From Savagea sp. (GTDB taxonomy: Bacteria; Bacillota; Bacilli; Bacillales_A; Planococcaceae): DNA of 5,407 nucleotides. The first letter of the stretch is position 1, and each line of letters opens with the position of its first letter. Shown here one piece after another: positions 1-5,407 of this stretch. The stretch covers positions 1 to 5,407 of the forward strand of contig JASKZX010000179.1 of assembly GCA_030147435.1 (NCBI GenBank), read 5' to 3'. The notes under the pieces are model-generated. The model made no database searches and was not told the DNA's origin. It worked only from the letters and a program-made list of their open reading frames with translations. A program made the position numbers and the translations under genes.

Positions 1-1623
1 CGCTCAACAGAGTATGCGTCAGATACAGCAAAAGGATTCGAAGTACCAATTATGCACGTAAACGCAGATGATCCGGAAGCAGTTATCCTTTCTGCACGTC
101 TCGCATTCGAGTATCGTGAGAAGTTCGGAAAAGATATTTTAATCGACTTAATCGGATACCGTCGTTACGGACATAACGAAATGGATGATCCATTCGTAAC
201 GAACCCAATGATGTATCACATCGTTCACGAACATCCAACAGCACGTGAAATTTACGGAGAGCGTCTCGTTCAAGACGGTTTAATGACAAAAGAAGAAGTA
301 GACCAGTTAGACGAAGACGTATACGCAATTATGCAAAAAGCATATGACCGCGTAAAAGAAGAGTCAAAAGATGCAGAACCAGTTTCTAATGAGACACCAG
401 AGTGGGTTCTTAAAGGAATTGAGCCAGGTATTGAAACAGGTGTAGAAGAAGAACGTTTACGTAAGATGAACGAAGAACTTCTCACATACCCTGAAGACTT
501 TACGATTTTCCGTAAGTTAGATCGTATTTTAAAACGTCGTGCACTTCCATTTGATAACCCTGAAAAAGGGAAAGTTGATTGGGCACACGCAGAACAGCTT
601 GCTATCGGTTCATTACTTCAAGATGGACACCCAGTTCGTATGACGGGTCAAGATATCCAACGTGGTACATTCGCACACCGTCACCTCGTGTTACACGATG
701 AAAAAACAGGTGAAGAACATATTCCACTCCACCATATTAGTGGCGCAAACGCATCATTCGATGTATATAACAGTCCACTGACAGAATTCGGAGTTGTTGG
801 ATATGAATTCGGTTATACGTTAGAAAATAAAAAAGCACTTACGCTTTGGGAAGCGCAATATGGAGACTTCGCAAACATGGCACAGCCAATGTTTGACCAG
901 TTCATCTCTGCAAGCCTTTCAAAGTGGGGTCAACAATCAGGTCTTGTGATGACATTACCACACGCATATGAAGGCCAAGGACCAGAGCACTCAAGTGCAC
1001 GTTTAGAGCGTTTCTTACAATTAAGTGCAGAAAATAACTGGACAGTAGCAAACATGTCAAGCGCAGCAAACTACTTCCATATTTTACGCCGACAAGCAGC
1101 AATTCTCGGAACAGAAGCAGAGCGTCCGCTCGTCATCATGTCTCCGAAATCACTTTTACGTCATCCACTTGCAGCAGTAGATGTTGAAGACTTAACAGAA
1201 GGTTCATTCCAGACAGTGATTGAAGAACCACGTACTGGACATAACCCGAAAAAAGTTGAAAAAATCTTATTTGCAAGCGGTAAAATGGCACTTGATCTTG
1301 CAGAACGTATCGAAAAAGAAGGAAAAGATGAGTTCGAACACTTACACATCGTACGTGTAGAACAGCTTTATCCATTCCCACAAGAGCGTATCGAAGAGAT
1401 CATTAAGAAGTTCCCTAAAGTGAAAAAGCTCGTATGGGTTCAAGAAGAGCCACAAAACATGGGATCATGGTCATATGCTCTTCCATATTTACTCGACATT
1501 GCCGATGGCGATTTAAAAGTGAAATATGAAGGACGTATTAAACGTTCAAGCCCATCTGAAGGAGACGGAGCTTCACATAACCGTGAGCAAGAGCGTATCA
1601 TTACAGAAGCGCTTGATGACTAA
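1..1623 (+). CDS. odhA: 2-oxoglutarate dehydrogenase E1 component (5'-truncated by window edge)
   Basis: Thiamine-diphosphate-dependent E1 of the cytosolic 2-oxoglutarate dehydrogenase complex. It decarboxylates 2-oxoglutarate and passes the succinyl group to the lipoyl arm of E2. The reading frame is open from base 1, ahead of the first ATG at 52, so the gene begins outside the window; 540 residues are visible. Bacillus OdhA is about 940 residues, so roughly the N-terminal 400 are missing. Visible landmarks are the HVNADDPEA segment (residues 19-27), GYRRYGHNE (52-60), typical of the cofactor-binding region of OGDH E1, the transketolase-type pyrimidine-binding domain with SPLTEFGVVGYE (258-269), and EGQGPEHSSAR (324-334). 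The C-terminal domain carries SPKSLLRHPLA and VWVQEEPQNMGSW. It ends in TAA and is followed 67 bases later by the E2 gene, forming a two-gene operon. Codon use is strongly biased (CGT, GCA, TTC), suggesting high expression. The symbol sucA is equivalent. Confidence 0.97.
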   Translation, partial: RSTEYASDTAKGFEVPIMHVNADDPEAVILSARLAFEYREKFGKDILIDLIGYRRYGHNEMDDPFVTNPMMYHIVHEHPTAREIYGERLVQDGLMTKEEVDQLDEDVYAIMQKAYDRVKEESKDAEPVSNETPEWVLKGIEPGIETGVEEERLRKMNEELLTYPEDFTIFRKLDRILKRRALPFDNPEKGKVDWAHAEQLAIGSLLQDGHPVRMTGQDIQRGTFAHRHLVLHDEKTGEEHIPLHHISGANASFDVYNSPLTEFGVVGYEFGYTLENKKALTLWEAQYGDFANMAQPMFDQFISASLSKWGQQSGLVMTLPHAYEGQGPEHSSARLERFLQLSAENNWTVANMSSAANYFHILRRQAAILGTEAERPLVIMSPKSLLRHPLAAVDVEDLTEGSFQTVIEEPRTGHNPKKVEKILFASGKMALDLAERIEKEGKDEFEHLHIVRVEQLYPFPQERIEEIIKKFPKVKKLVWVQEEPQNMGSWSYALPYLLDIADGDLKVKYEGRIKRSSPSEGDGASHNREQERIITEALDD

Positions 1624-1690
1624 TTTTTAATCAGAATGAGAAAAACTGTACAACGCCTCGTGCGTTTAAATTCTTGAGGAGGAATTCAAA

Positions 1691-2953
1691 GTGGCAGACA
1701 TTATCGTACCTGAATTAGCAGAAACTATTACTGAAGGTGAAATCGCTGAATGGATGAAACAGCCAGGTGAATATATCGAAAAAGGTGAAGTCATCGTTGA
1801 CCTTGAAACAGACAAAGTAAACGTTGAAATTATCTCTGAAGAAGCAGGAGTCGTTCAAGAGCTTTTATTCGAAGAAGGAGACGTTGTTGAAGTCGGACAA
1901 GTTATCGCACGTGTCGACGAAACAGCTTCTGCAGGAGATGCACCAGCTCCAGCACCAGCGAAAGAAGAAGCACCAGCTGAAGAACCAAAACAAGAAGCGG
2001 CACCAGCTCCAGCAAAAGAAGAAGCGCCAGCACCTGCGGCAACTTCTGAAGAAGAAGGAGACGTTATCGCAAGCCCAGCAGCACGTAAATTAGCACGTGA
2101 AAAAGGGATCAACCTTGCAGACATTTCACCAGTAGATCCAATGGGTCGCGTACGTGTTCAAGACGTTGAAGCACATGCACAACGTCCAGCAGGCGGAGCA
2201 GCACCAAGCGGAGATGCAACAGCAGCACTTCAAAACTTACTCGGTGGCGAAAATGAGCGTATTACACGTGAACCAATGTCACGTATGCGTAAAACGATCG
2301 CAAAACGCTTACTTGAAGTAACACAAGAAAAAGCAATGCTTACAACATTTAACGAAATCGACATGACGAATATGATGGACTTACGTTCACGTAAACGTGA
2401 TGAGTTCGAAGAGCAGTTCGGCGTACGTCTCGGATTCATGTCATTCTTCACAAAAGCTGTTGTAGCAGCACTTAAAAAATACCCATACGTTAACGCAGAA
2501 ATTGATGGCGATGACGTATTACTCAAAAACTACTACGATATCGGTATCGCAGTATCAACACCAACAGGACTCGTTGTTCCTAACGTGAAAGATGCAGACC
2601 GTAAAAACTTTGCTGAAATTGAAAAAGATATCCGTGAATTAGCACTTAAAGCACGCGATAACAAATTACAGTTAAGCGATATGGTTGGCGGATCATTCAC
2701 AATTACAAACGGTGGAGTATTCGGATCACTCTTCTCAACACCAATTATTAACGGTGACCAAGTAGCGATCCTCGGAATGCACACAATTAAAAACCGTCCA
2801 GTAGCTGTTGGCGACAATATCGAAATTCGCCCAATGATGTACGTGGCGCTTTCATACGACCACCGTATTATCGACGGAAGCGACTCAGTTGGCTTCTTAA
2901 AGACAGTAAAAGACTTAATCGAAAACCCAGAAGACTTATTATTACAAGGGTAA
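1691..2953 (+). CDS. odhB: Dihydrolipoyllysine-residue succinyltransferase, E2 of 2-oxoglutarate dehydrogenase
   Basis: E2 core of the 2-oxoglutarate dehydrogenase complex. It takes the succinyl group from E1 on a swinging lipoyl-lysine and transfers it to CoA. It is 420 residues, a normal length. Order of parts: one lipoyl domain (about 2-77) with the lipoylated lysine in DLETDKVNVE (K42); a flexible Ala/Pro/Glu/Lys linker (about 78-122); a peripheral subunit-binding domain (about 125-162, SPAARKLAREKGI...GRVRVQDV); a second linker; and the acyltransferase domain (about 190-420) with the catalytic DHRIIDG motif (His391, Asp395). The start is GTG at 1691, supported by GAGGAGG at 1676-1682 with 8-base spacing and by the N-terminus MADIIVPELAE, typical of the family. 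It lies directly downstream of E1 and is closed by a terminator. The lipoyl domain and E1 partner favour the 2-oxoglutarate over the pyruvate complex. The symbol sucB is equivalent. Confidence 0.97.
   Translation: MADIIVPELAETITEGEIAEWMKQPGEYIEKGEVIVDLETDKVNVEIISEEAGVVQELLFEEGDVVEVGQVIARVDETASAGDAPAPAPAKEEAPAEEPKQEAAPAPAKEEAPAPAATSEEEGDVIASPAARKLAREKGINLADISPVDPMGRVRVQDVEAHAQRPAGGAAPSGDATAALQNLLGGENERITREPMSRMRKTIAKRLLEVTQEKAMLTTFNEIDMTNMMDLRSRKRDEFEEQFGVRLGFMSFFTKAVVAALKKYPYVNAEIDGDDVLLKNYYDIGIAVSTPTGLVVPNVKDADRKNFAEIEKDIRELALKARDNKLQLSDMVGGSFTITNGGVFGSLFSTPIINGDQVAILGMHTIKNRPVAVGDNIEIRPMMYVALSYDHRIIDGSDSVGFLKTVKDLIENPEDLLLQG
1940..2033 (+). repeat. Imperfect direct repeat in the E2 inter-domain linker
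   Basis: Two copies of a module encoding PAPAKEEAPA lie within the linker after the lipoyl domain. Both begin with the same 15 bases (GCACCAGCTCCAGCA at 1940 and 2000), and the second copy lacks one Pro-Ala unit. Ala/Pro-rich linkers are normal in E2 proteins and let the lipoyl arm move between active sites. The repeat probably reflects slippage or duplication within a low-complexity linker, not a separate element. Confidence 0.6.
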
Positions 2954-2965
2954 TTGATACAATAG

Positions 2966-2999
2966 AAAGACCGGTTGGCTTTGCCAACTGGTCTTTTTT
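2966..2999 (+). terminator. Intrinsic terminator after odhB
   Basis: A nearly perfect stem of about 14 base pairs runs from 2966-2979 to 2983-2996, with one G-T wobble (2973/2989), a TTT loop, and a run of six T (2994-2999). It starts 12 bases after the E2 stop codon. It should end the odhAB transcript and separates it from the acetyltransferase gene. The outermost A-T pairs would give weaker activity on the opposite strand, but nothing convergent is seen. Confidence 0.9.
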
Positions 3000-3023
3000 C
3001 AATGAAAGATAAGAGGAGATTGT

Positions 3024-3503
3024 ATGTTAACAACGAAACATTTACAACTGCGTCCAATTCAGCGAGAAGATGCAGCAACATTGTATCGAATTTGGCAAGA
3101 TCCCGCAGTCGCGCGTTATTTAAATATAGGAACATTGCGAAGTGTTGAAGAAACAGAAGATTTAATCGTTTTTTTAATCGAGTCGACATATGTAAAGCGT
3201 TATACGGTTTTATATGAAGGAAATATTATCGGAACAGCAGGGTTTAATACGTGGAATATTCAAGATGAAAGTACAGAAATCGGATATGACTTATCTTCTC
3301 ACTATTGGCGACGCGGATTCGGTACAGAAGTCGTTCAATGGCTAGTAGAAAAGGCAGTGAGTGAAGGGATGACGTCTATTCGTGCAGCAATTGATGAAAG
3401 GAATACCGCATCTTTAAAACTCGTGCAAAAATTAGGGTTTCGATTTTATGAAACATTTGAAGAAGAAGGTATTCGTTATTCGGAATATCGTTATGAAATA
3501 TAG
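3024..3503 (+). CDS. GNAT family N-acetyltransferase (RimJ/RimL type)
   Basis: A 159-residue acetyl-CoA-dependent N-acetyltransferase of the group related to RimJ/RimL. The substrate cannot be told from sequence; members acetylate ribosomal protein N-termini, polyamines, antibiotics or small amines. The N-terminus TKHLQLRPIQREDAATLYRIWQ is the usual first strand and helix (LxLRPhxxxD). EGNIIGTAGF (65-74) and ESTEIGYDLSSHYWRRGFGTE (82-102) form the central sheet, with the acetyl-CoA pyrophosphate loop at R96-R97-G-F-G-T. RNTASLKLVQKLGFR (126-140) is the family's C-terminal motif. The ATG has AGAGGAG at 3012-3018 with 5-base spacing. No convincing promoter lies in the short gap after the odhB terminator, so it may depend on read-through or an unseen promoter inside odhB. 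Its codons are less biased than those of odhAB. Confidence 0.88.
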   Translation: MLTTKHLQLRPIQREDAATLYRIWQDPAVARYLNIGTLRSVEETEDLIVFLIESTYVKRYTVLYEGNIIGTAGFNTWNIQDESTEIGYDLSSHYWRRGFGTEVVQWLVEKAVSEGMTSIRAAIDERNTASLKLVQKLGFRFYETFEEEGIRYSEYRYEI

Positions 3504-3532
3504 TCGATTTTTTCAAAGTGAAATGATATGAT
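3504..3532 (+). promoter_or_regulatory. Possible sigma-A promoter (extended -10) for the 65-residue gene
   Basis: TATGAT at 3527-3532 matches the -10 consensus at five of six positions and is preceded by TGA at 3524-3526, an extended -10 arrangement. The -35 position, 17 bases upstream at 3504-3509 (TCGATT), is poor. Initiation near 3539 would leave a short leader carrying the ribosome binding site at 3547-3552. The site begins immediately after the acetyltransferase stop codon. Confidence 0.35.
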
Positions 3533-3556
3533 AAAGAAGAAAGAAAGGGTGACGAC

Positions 3557-3754
3557 ATGCATTTTACAAAGTGGGAAACACGTGATGCAATTCGCCAAGT
3601 AACTTGTGTACATACAGATGCAGAAAAGTTTAAAGTAACTGATTGTTTAACAGTCGGTAAAACATATGATGTAAAAAATGAAACAGAAGAGTTCATTTTC
3701 ATTCAAGATGACACAGGAAAAATTGGTGGATTTTTAAAGACGTATTTTAAATAA
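3557..3754 (+). CDS. Small conserved-looking protein of unknown function (65 aa)
   Basis: A 65-residue soluble protein with no signal peptide or membrane segment. I do not know its function. It resembles a group of small uncharacterised Bacillales proteins sharing a KCVHTDAxKY...VLTxGKxYEVKNETEEF...GKxGGF pattern; from memory I would place it near DUF6501, but that is not verified. Here the matching stretches are VTCVHTDAEKFKV (residues 15-27), LTVGKTYDVKNETEEF (31-46) and DDTGKIGGFLKTYF (51-64). The alternating pattern suggests a small beta-barrel, SH3-like fold, and the frequent charged residues suggest a cytosolic protein. The ATG has GGGTGA at 3547-3552, about 4 bases upstream. A possible extended -10 promoter lies in the 53-base gap before it, and a hairpin terminator follows its stop codon, so it may be its own short transcript. 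Confidence 0.78.
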   Translation: MHFTKWETRDAIRQVTCVHTDAEKFKVTDCLTVGKTYDVKNETEEFIFIQDDTGKIGGFLKTYFK

Positions 3755-3759
3755 GAAGG

Positions 3760-3787
3760 AGCTCGGTTCATTGGAATCGAGCTTTTT
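3760..3787 (+). terminator. Intrinsic terminator between the 65-aa gene and the methyltransferase gene
   Basis: A 10-base-pair stem (3760-3769 with 3774-3783, one G-T wobble at 3766/3777) closes a four-base loop, and a run of five T follows (3783-3787). It begins 6 bases after the stop of the small gene. The U tract is short, so read-through into the methyltransferase gene is plausible; only 16 bases separate it from the ATG at 3804, leaving no room for a promoter. The upstream TTG at 3771 falls in the hairpin loop, which argues against that TTG as a start. Confidence 0.65.
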
Positions 3788-3791
3788 GTAT

Positions 3792-3797
3792 GGAGTG
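3792..3797 (+). promoter_or_regulatory. Ribosome binding site deciding the ATG start at 3804
   Basis: GGAGTG lies 6 bases before ATG 3804. The competing TTG at 3771 also has an AAGGAG upstream (3756-3761, 9-base spacing), but that sequence overlaps the stem of a hairpin terminator. The protein beginning at 3804 has an N-terminus of the length usual for the family. Confidence 0.6.
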
Positions 3798-3803
3798 AAT
3801 CAG

Positions 3804-4664
3804 ATGAAAAGTAAAAAAGAAGAAGCTGTCGATCGTATCGTTCAAAGAGAAGGAGTCTATCGTTGTCCGATTTGTCATGAAACGCTTCAACTTTCAGCAA
3901 CATCCCTTCGCTGTGAAAATAATCATTCCTTCGATTTAGCGAAACAAGGGTATGTACATTTTGCAGGAGAGACGAAAGAAACGATGTATGATGCAATTTT
4001 GTTTGAAGCGCGTCAAAATGTGTTACAAAAGACGATGTTATACGACCGCGTACAAGTGATCATTGATCAATGGCTTGAACAATTCGAATCAAAAAGTATA
4101 TTAGATGTCGGTTGTGGAGAAGGAACACATACTGCTCGTTGTGTAAAAGAAGGGCGCTTCATTGCAGGTGTTGATTTAGCGAAAGATGGTATCCAACTCG
4201 CGGCGAAAACGTATCGAGGAGTAGAGTGGTTCGTTGCTGACTTAGCGAATTTACCTTATGAAAATGAATCTTTCGATACAATCCTTAATATTTTATCACC
4301 AGCGAATGAAAGAGAATTTCGCCGTATTTTAAAAGAAGAGCATCTCATTATTAAAGTCGTGCCGAATGCATATTATTTAACAGAAATTCGCCAAGCGTTT
4401 ACGAATGAGGCGATTTATGATGCAAAAGAGACGCATGAACATATAAAAGAGAAATACGACGTGCTCGATGCTGAAGTCGTCAATGAAAAAGTCCCTTTCA
4501 CTCAAGACGATTGGGCAAATCTCGTGCAAATGACACCACTTTCATGGCATGCAGATGCGATGACAGTGATGGAGTTTTTAGAAAGCGCACCAGCTACTGT
4601 GACGATCGATGTGACGGTCTATGCGTTACGAGTGAAACGATTTGCGAACGAAGAGGTAGTATAG
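3804..4664 (+). CDS. RlmA-like 23S rRNA (guanine-N1)-methyltransferase
   Basis: A 286-residue S-adenosylmethionine-dependent methyltransferase of the RlmA family, which methylates N1 of a guanine in helix 35 of 23S rRNA: G745 for RlmA(I) in E. coli, G748 for RlmA(II)/TlrB in Gram-positives. The N-terminal zinc site is complete: C21-x2-C24-x12-C37-x3-H41, the same spacing as E. coli RlmA. NNHSFDLAKQGYVHF (39-53) follows, as usual for the family. The Rossmann-fold SAM motif is ILDVGCGEGTHT (99-110, D101-G103-G105). LSPANEREFRRILKEEHLIIKVVPNAYYLTEIRQ is the diagnostic second half. G748 is the likelier target by taxonomy; that is inference. The start is chosen at ATG 3804, though the frame is open back to a TTG at 3771 that would add 11 residues and would sit inside a terminator hairpin. 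The end of the gene contains the promoter for the downstream T-box/metG unit. Confidence 0.88.
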   Translation: MKSKKEEAVDRIVQREGVYRCPICHETLQLSATSLRCENNHSFDLAKQGYVHFAGETKETMYDAILFEARQNVLQKTMLYDRVQVIIDQWLEQFESKSILDVGCGEGTHTARCVKEGRFIAGVDLAKDGIQLAAKTYRGVEWFVADLANLPYENESFDTILNILSPANEREFRRILKEEHLIIKVVPNAYYLTEIRQAFTNEAIYDAKETHEHIKEKYDVLDAEVVNEKVPFTQDDWANLVQMTPLSWHADAMTVMEFLESAPATVTIDVTVYALRVKRFANEEVV

Positions 4665-4670
4665 TAAAAT
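4642..4670 (+). promoter_or_regulatory. Sigma-A-type promoter of the T-box/metG transcript
   Basis: TTGCGA (4642-4647, four of six consensus bases) and TAAAAT (4665-4670, five of six) are separated by exactly 17 bases. Transcription should begin near 4677, only a few bases before Stem I of the T-box at 4681, exactly where a T-box leader is expected to begin. The -35 element and most of the spacer lie inside the last codons of the methyltransferase gene, and the stop codon (4662-4664) abuts the -10. Confidence 0.75.
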
Positions 4671-4676
4671 AGAAAT

Positions 4677-4913
4677 ATATGCGCAGAGAAGAGATGAGTA
4701 AAATATACTTTTTTTCAGAGAGCTCCGGTACGGTGAGACGGAGTAAAAAGTGTATTTGAACATGGTCTCAGAGCGCCTTTTTTCGAGCGTAAATGTAAGA
4801 AAAAAGCGGTAGCGACCGTTATCTCGCCTAATGAAGGCCCTTTTAATGGGTAAAAATAGGTGGTACCACGAGCGAATTCGTCCTATTCTCGTAGAGAGAA
4901 TAGGGCTTTTTTT
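4677..4913 (+). promoter_or_regulatory. T-box leader (tRNA-Met-sensing riboswitch) of metG
   Basis: A complete T-box that should let metG be transcribed when uncharged tRNA-Met accumulates. Stem I spans 4681-4776: base GCGC 4681-4684 with 4773-4776, a GA-rich kink-turn region, GAGA/TCTC 4691-4694 with 4766-4769, then AGTA opposite the specifier loop GAACATGG. The specifier is ATG (4762-4764). The stem continues as AAATATAC/GTGTATTT (4701-4708 with 4750-4757) and ends in a distal arm (4723-4727 with 4739-4743) with the AGAGAG and GGTGAGA elements. Stem II pairs 4777-4784 with 4799-4806. A IIA/B pseudoknot is likely: CGG/CCG 4807-4809 with 4816-4818, loop GCGA 4812-4815 with TCGC 4824-4827. A short Stem III is 4838-4840 with 4848-4850. 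The T-box bulge UGGUACC (4861-4867) lies between antiterminator helices AATAGG/CCTATT (4855-4860 with 4882-4887) and ACGA/TCGT (4868-4871 with 4878-4881). The variable base U4864 fits the A73 discriminator of tRNA-Met. Confidence 0.95.
4880..4913 (+). terminator. Regulated intrinsic terminator of the metG T-box
   Basis: An 11-base-pair stem (4880-4890 with 4896-4906, one T-G wobble at 4881/4905) has a five-base GTAGA loop and seven T at 4907-4913. Its 5' strand includes CCTATT (4882-4887), which is also needed for the antiterminator helix with 4855-4860, so the two structures exclude each other. This is the off state when tRNA-Met is charged. Confidence 0.93.
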
Positions 4914-4940
4914 GTTCAATTATTGAAGGAGGAAATTACA

Positions 4941-5407
4941 ATGACAGTAATTATCGGAGGAGCGTGGCCGTATGCGAACGGCTCACTTCACTTAGGACAT
5001 TTATCATCATTACTTCCAGGAGATATTTTAGCACGTTATTTCCGTCAAAAAGGGGAAGACGTCATGTACGTTTCAGGAAGTGACTGTAACGGAACACCGA
5101 TCGCTTTACGTGCAAAAGCAGAAGGAAAAACGACGAAAGAAATTGCAGATCATTATCACAATGAGTTCGTTGACACATTTAACGCATTAGGATTCACATA
5201 CGATTGCTACACACGTACAGACTCAGACTTTCACCATAAAGCAGTCCAAGATCTTTTCATGCAATTACTTGAAAAAGATTATTTATATGAAAAAACAGTA
5301 CAACAAGCTTATTGCGAACACGATGAGCAATTTTTACCGGACCGTTACGTAGAAGGAGAGTGTCCAGAGTGTGGTGCAGATGCGCGAGGAGATCAATGTG
5401 AAGTTTG
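4941..5407 (+). CDS. metG: Methionyl-tRNA synthetase, zinc-knuckle type (3'-truncated by window edge)
   Basis: Class I aminoacyl-tRNA synthetase that charges tRNA-Met with methionine for initiation and elongation; cytosolic. 155 residues are visible, so most of the gene lies beyond the window; family members run from about 540 to 680 residues. The N-terminus [16 protein letters not shown] (8-23) holds the ATP-binding HIGH signature as HLGH (17-20), followed by [13 protein letters not shown] (47-59), typical of the methionine pocket region. [24 protein letters not shown] begins a zinc knuckle with C141, C144 and C153. The last two bases, TG, fit a fourth Cys at 156, as in the E. coli type (C-x2-C...C-x2-C). 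The KMSKS loop and anticodon domain are off the edge. The ATG at 4941 has AAGGAGG at 4926-4932 with 8-base spacing. It is controlled by the upstream T-box with an ATG specifier, which independently supports the methionine assignment. B. subtilis MetS lacks these cysteines, so this is a different subtype. Confidence 0.96.
   Translation, partial: MTVIIGGAWPYANGSLHLGHLSSLLPGDILARYFRQKGEDVMYVSGSDCNGTPIALRAKAEGKTTKEIADHYHNEFVDTFNALGFTYDCYTRTDSDFHHKAVQDLFMQLLEKDYLYEKTVQQAYCEHDEQFLPDRYVEGECPECGADARGDQCEV

Noticed and set aside
1652..1666. Small hairpin AACGC/GCGTT in the odhA-odhB gap
   Set aside because: The stem is only 5 base pairs with a 5-base loop and no T run follows, so it is not a terminator. 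It could be an mRNA processing or stability element, but nothing supports that.
1824..2093. Plus-strand open frame in an alternative frame inside odhB, very rich in Lys and Gln
   Set aside because: It arises from the repetitive GCA/CCA/GAA linker codons read out of frame; there is no independent ribosome binding site and no family resemblance.
2955..2963. Extended -10-like TGATACAAT after the odhB stop codon
   Set aside because: No -35 element lies at a suitable distance, and initiation would fall at the start of the odhB terminator hairpin, so a transcript would terminate at once.
2533..3189. Long minus-strand open frame (218 codons) antisense to the end of odhB and the start of the acetyltransferase gene
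   Set aside because: It overlaps two well-supported genes and crosses the terminator, and its product is a low-complexity, Ser/Ile/Leu-rich sequence with no recognisable domain. It is a by-product of coding on the other strand.
3487..3513. Possible terminator after the acetyltransferase gene (ATCG...CGAT followed by T run)
   Set aside because: Only four base pairs with a 14-base loop, too weak to call. The T run alone is not enough.
3723..3751. Possible promoter for the methyltransferase inside the end of the 65-residue gene (TTGGTG ... TTTAAA)
   Set aside because: The -10 match is poor, and a transcript from here would run straight into the hairpin terminator at 3760-3787.
4626..4919. Minus-strand open frame (97 codons) across the T-box leader
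   Set aside because: The region is fully explained by the promoter, T-box and terminator on the plus strand; the antisense peptide shows no family features.

Overview
The window reads as a stretch of core chromosome from a low-GC Gram-positive bacterium, most likely of the order Bacillales. The support is an odhA/odhB (sucA/sucB)-type gene pair, strong AGGAGG-like ribosome binding sites, a GTG start, short U-tailed intrinsic terminators, and a tRNA-sensing T-box leader in front of an aminoacyl-tRNA synthetase gene. The genus cannot be fixed from the sequence alone. All genes are on the + strand. No mobile element, CRISPR array, tRNA or rRNA gene is visible.

Left block (1-2999): the 3' part of the gene for 2-oxoglutarate dehydrogenase E1, then the complete gene for the E2 dihydrolipoyl succinyltransferase. 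They are 67 bases apart and are closed by a strong hairpin terminator just after E2. This is the TCA-cycle step 2-oxoglutarate to succinyl-CoA. The E3 (lipoamide dehydrogenase) gene is not in this unit.

Middle block (3000-4664): three modest, less codon-biased genes. They are a RimJ/RimL-type GNAT acetyltransferase, a 65-residue small protein of unknown function, and an RlmA-type 23S rRNA guanine-N1 methyltransferase with an intact four-ligand zinc site. A hairpin terminator sits between the small gene and the methyltransferase gene. It also argues that the methyltransferase starts at the ATG at 3804, not at an upstream TTG at 3771.

Right block (4642-5407): a sigma-A-like promoter buried in the end of the methyltransferase gene drives a complete T-box leader. 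Its elements are Stem I with an ATG (Met) specifier, Stem II, a IIA/B pseudoknot, Stem III, an antiterminator with a 7-nt UGGUACC bulge, and a competing terminator. The leader precedes a methionyl-tRNA synthetase of the zinc-knuckle (E. coli-like) type, which the window edge cuts off. Uncharged tRNA-Met is expected to switch this gene on.

The most interesting item is the T-box/MetRS unit, because the zinc-knuckle MetRS differs from the MetS-type enzyme of B. subtilis. I do not see evidence for a wholly new biological system here.
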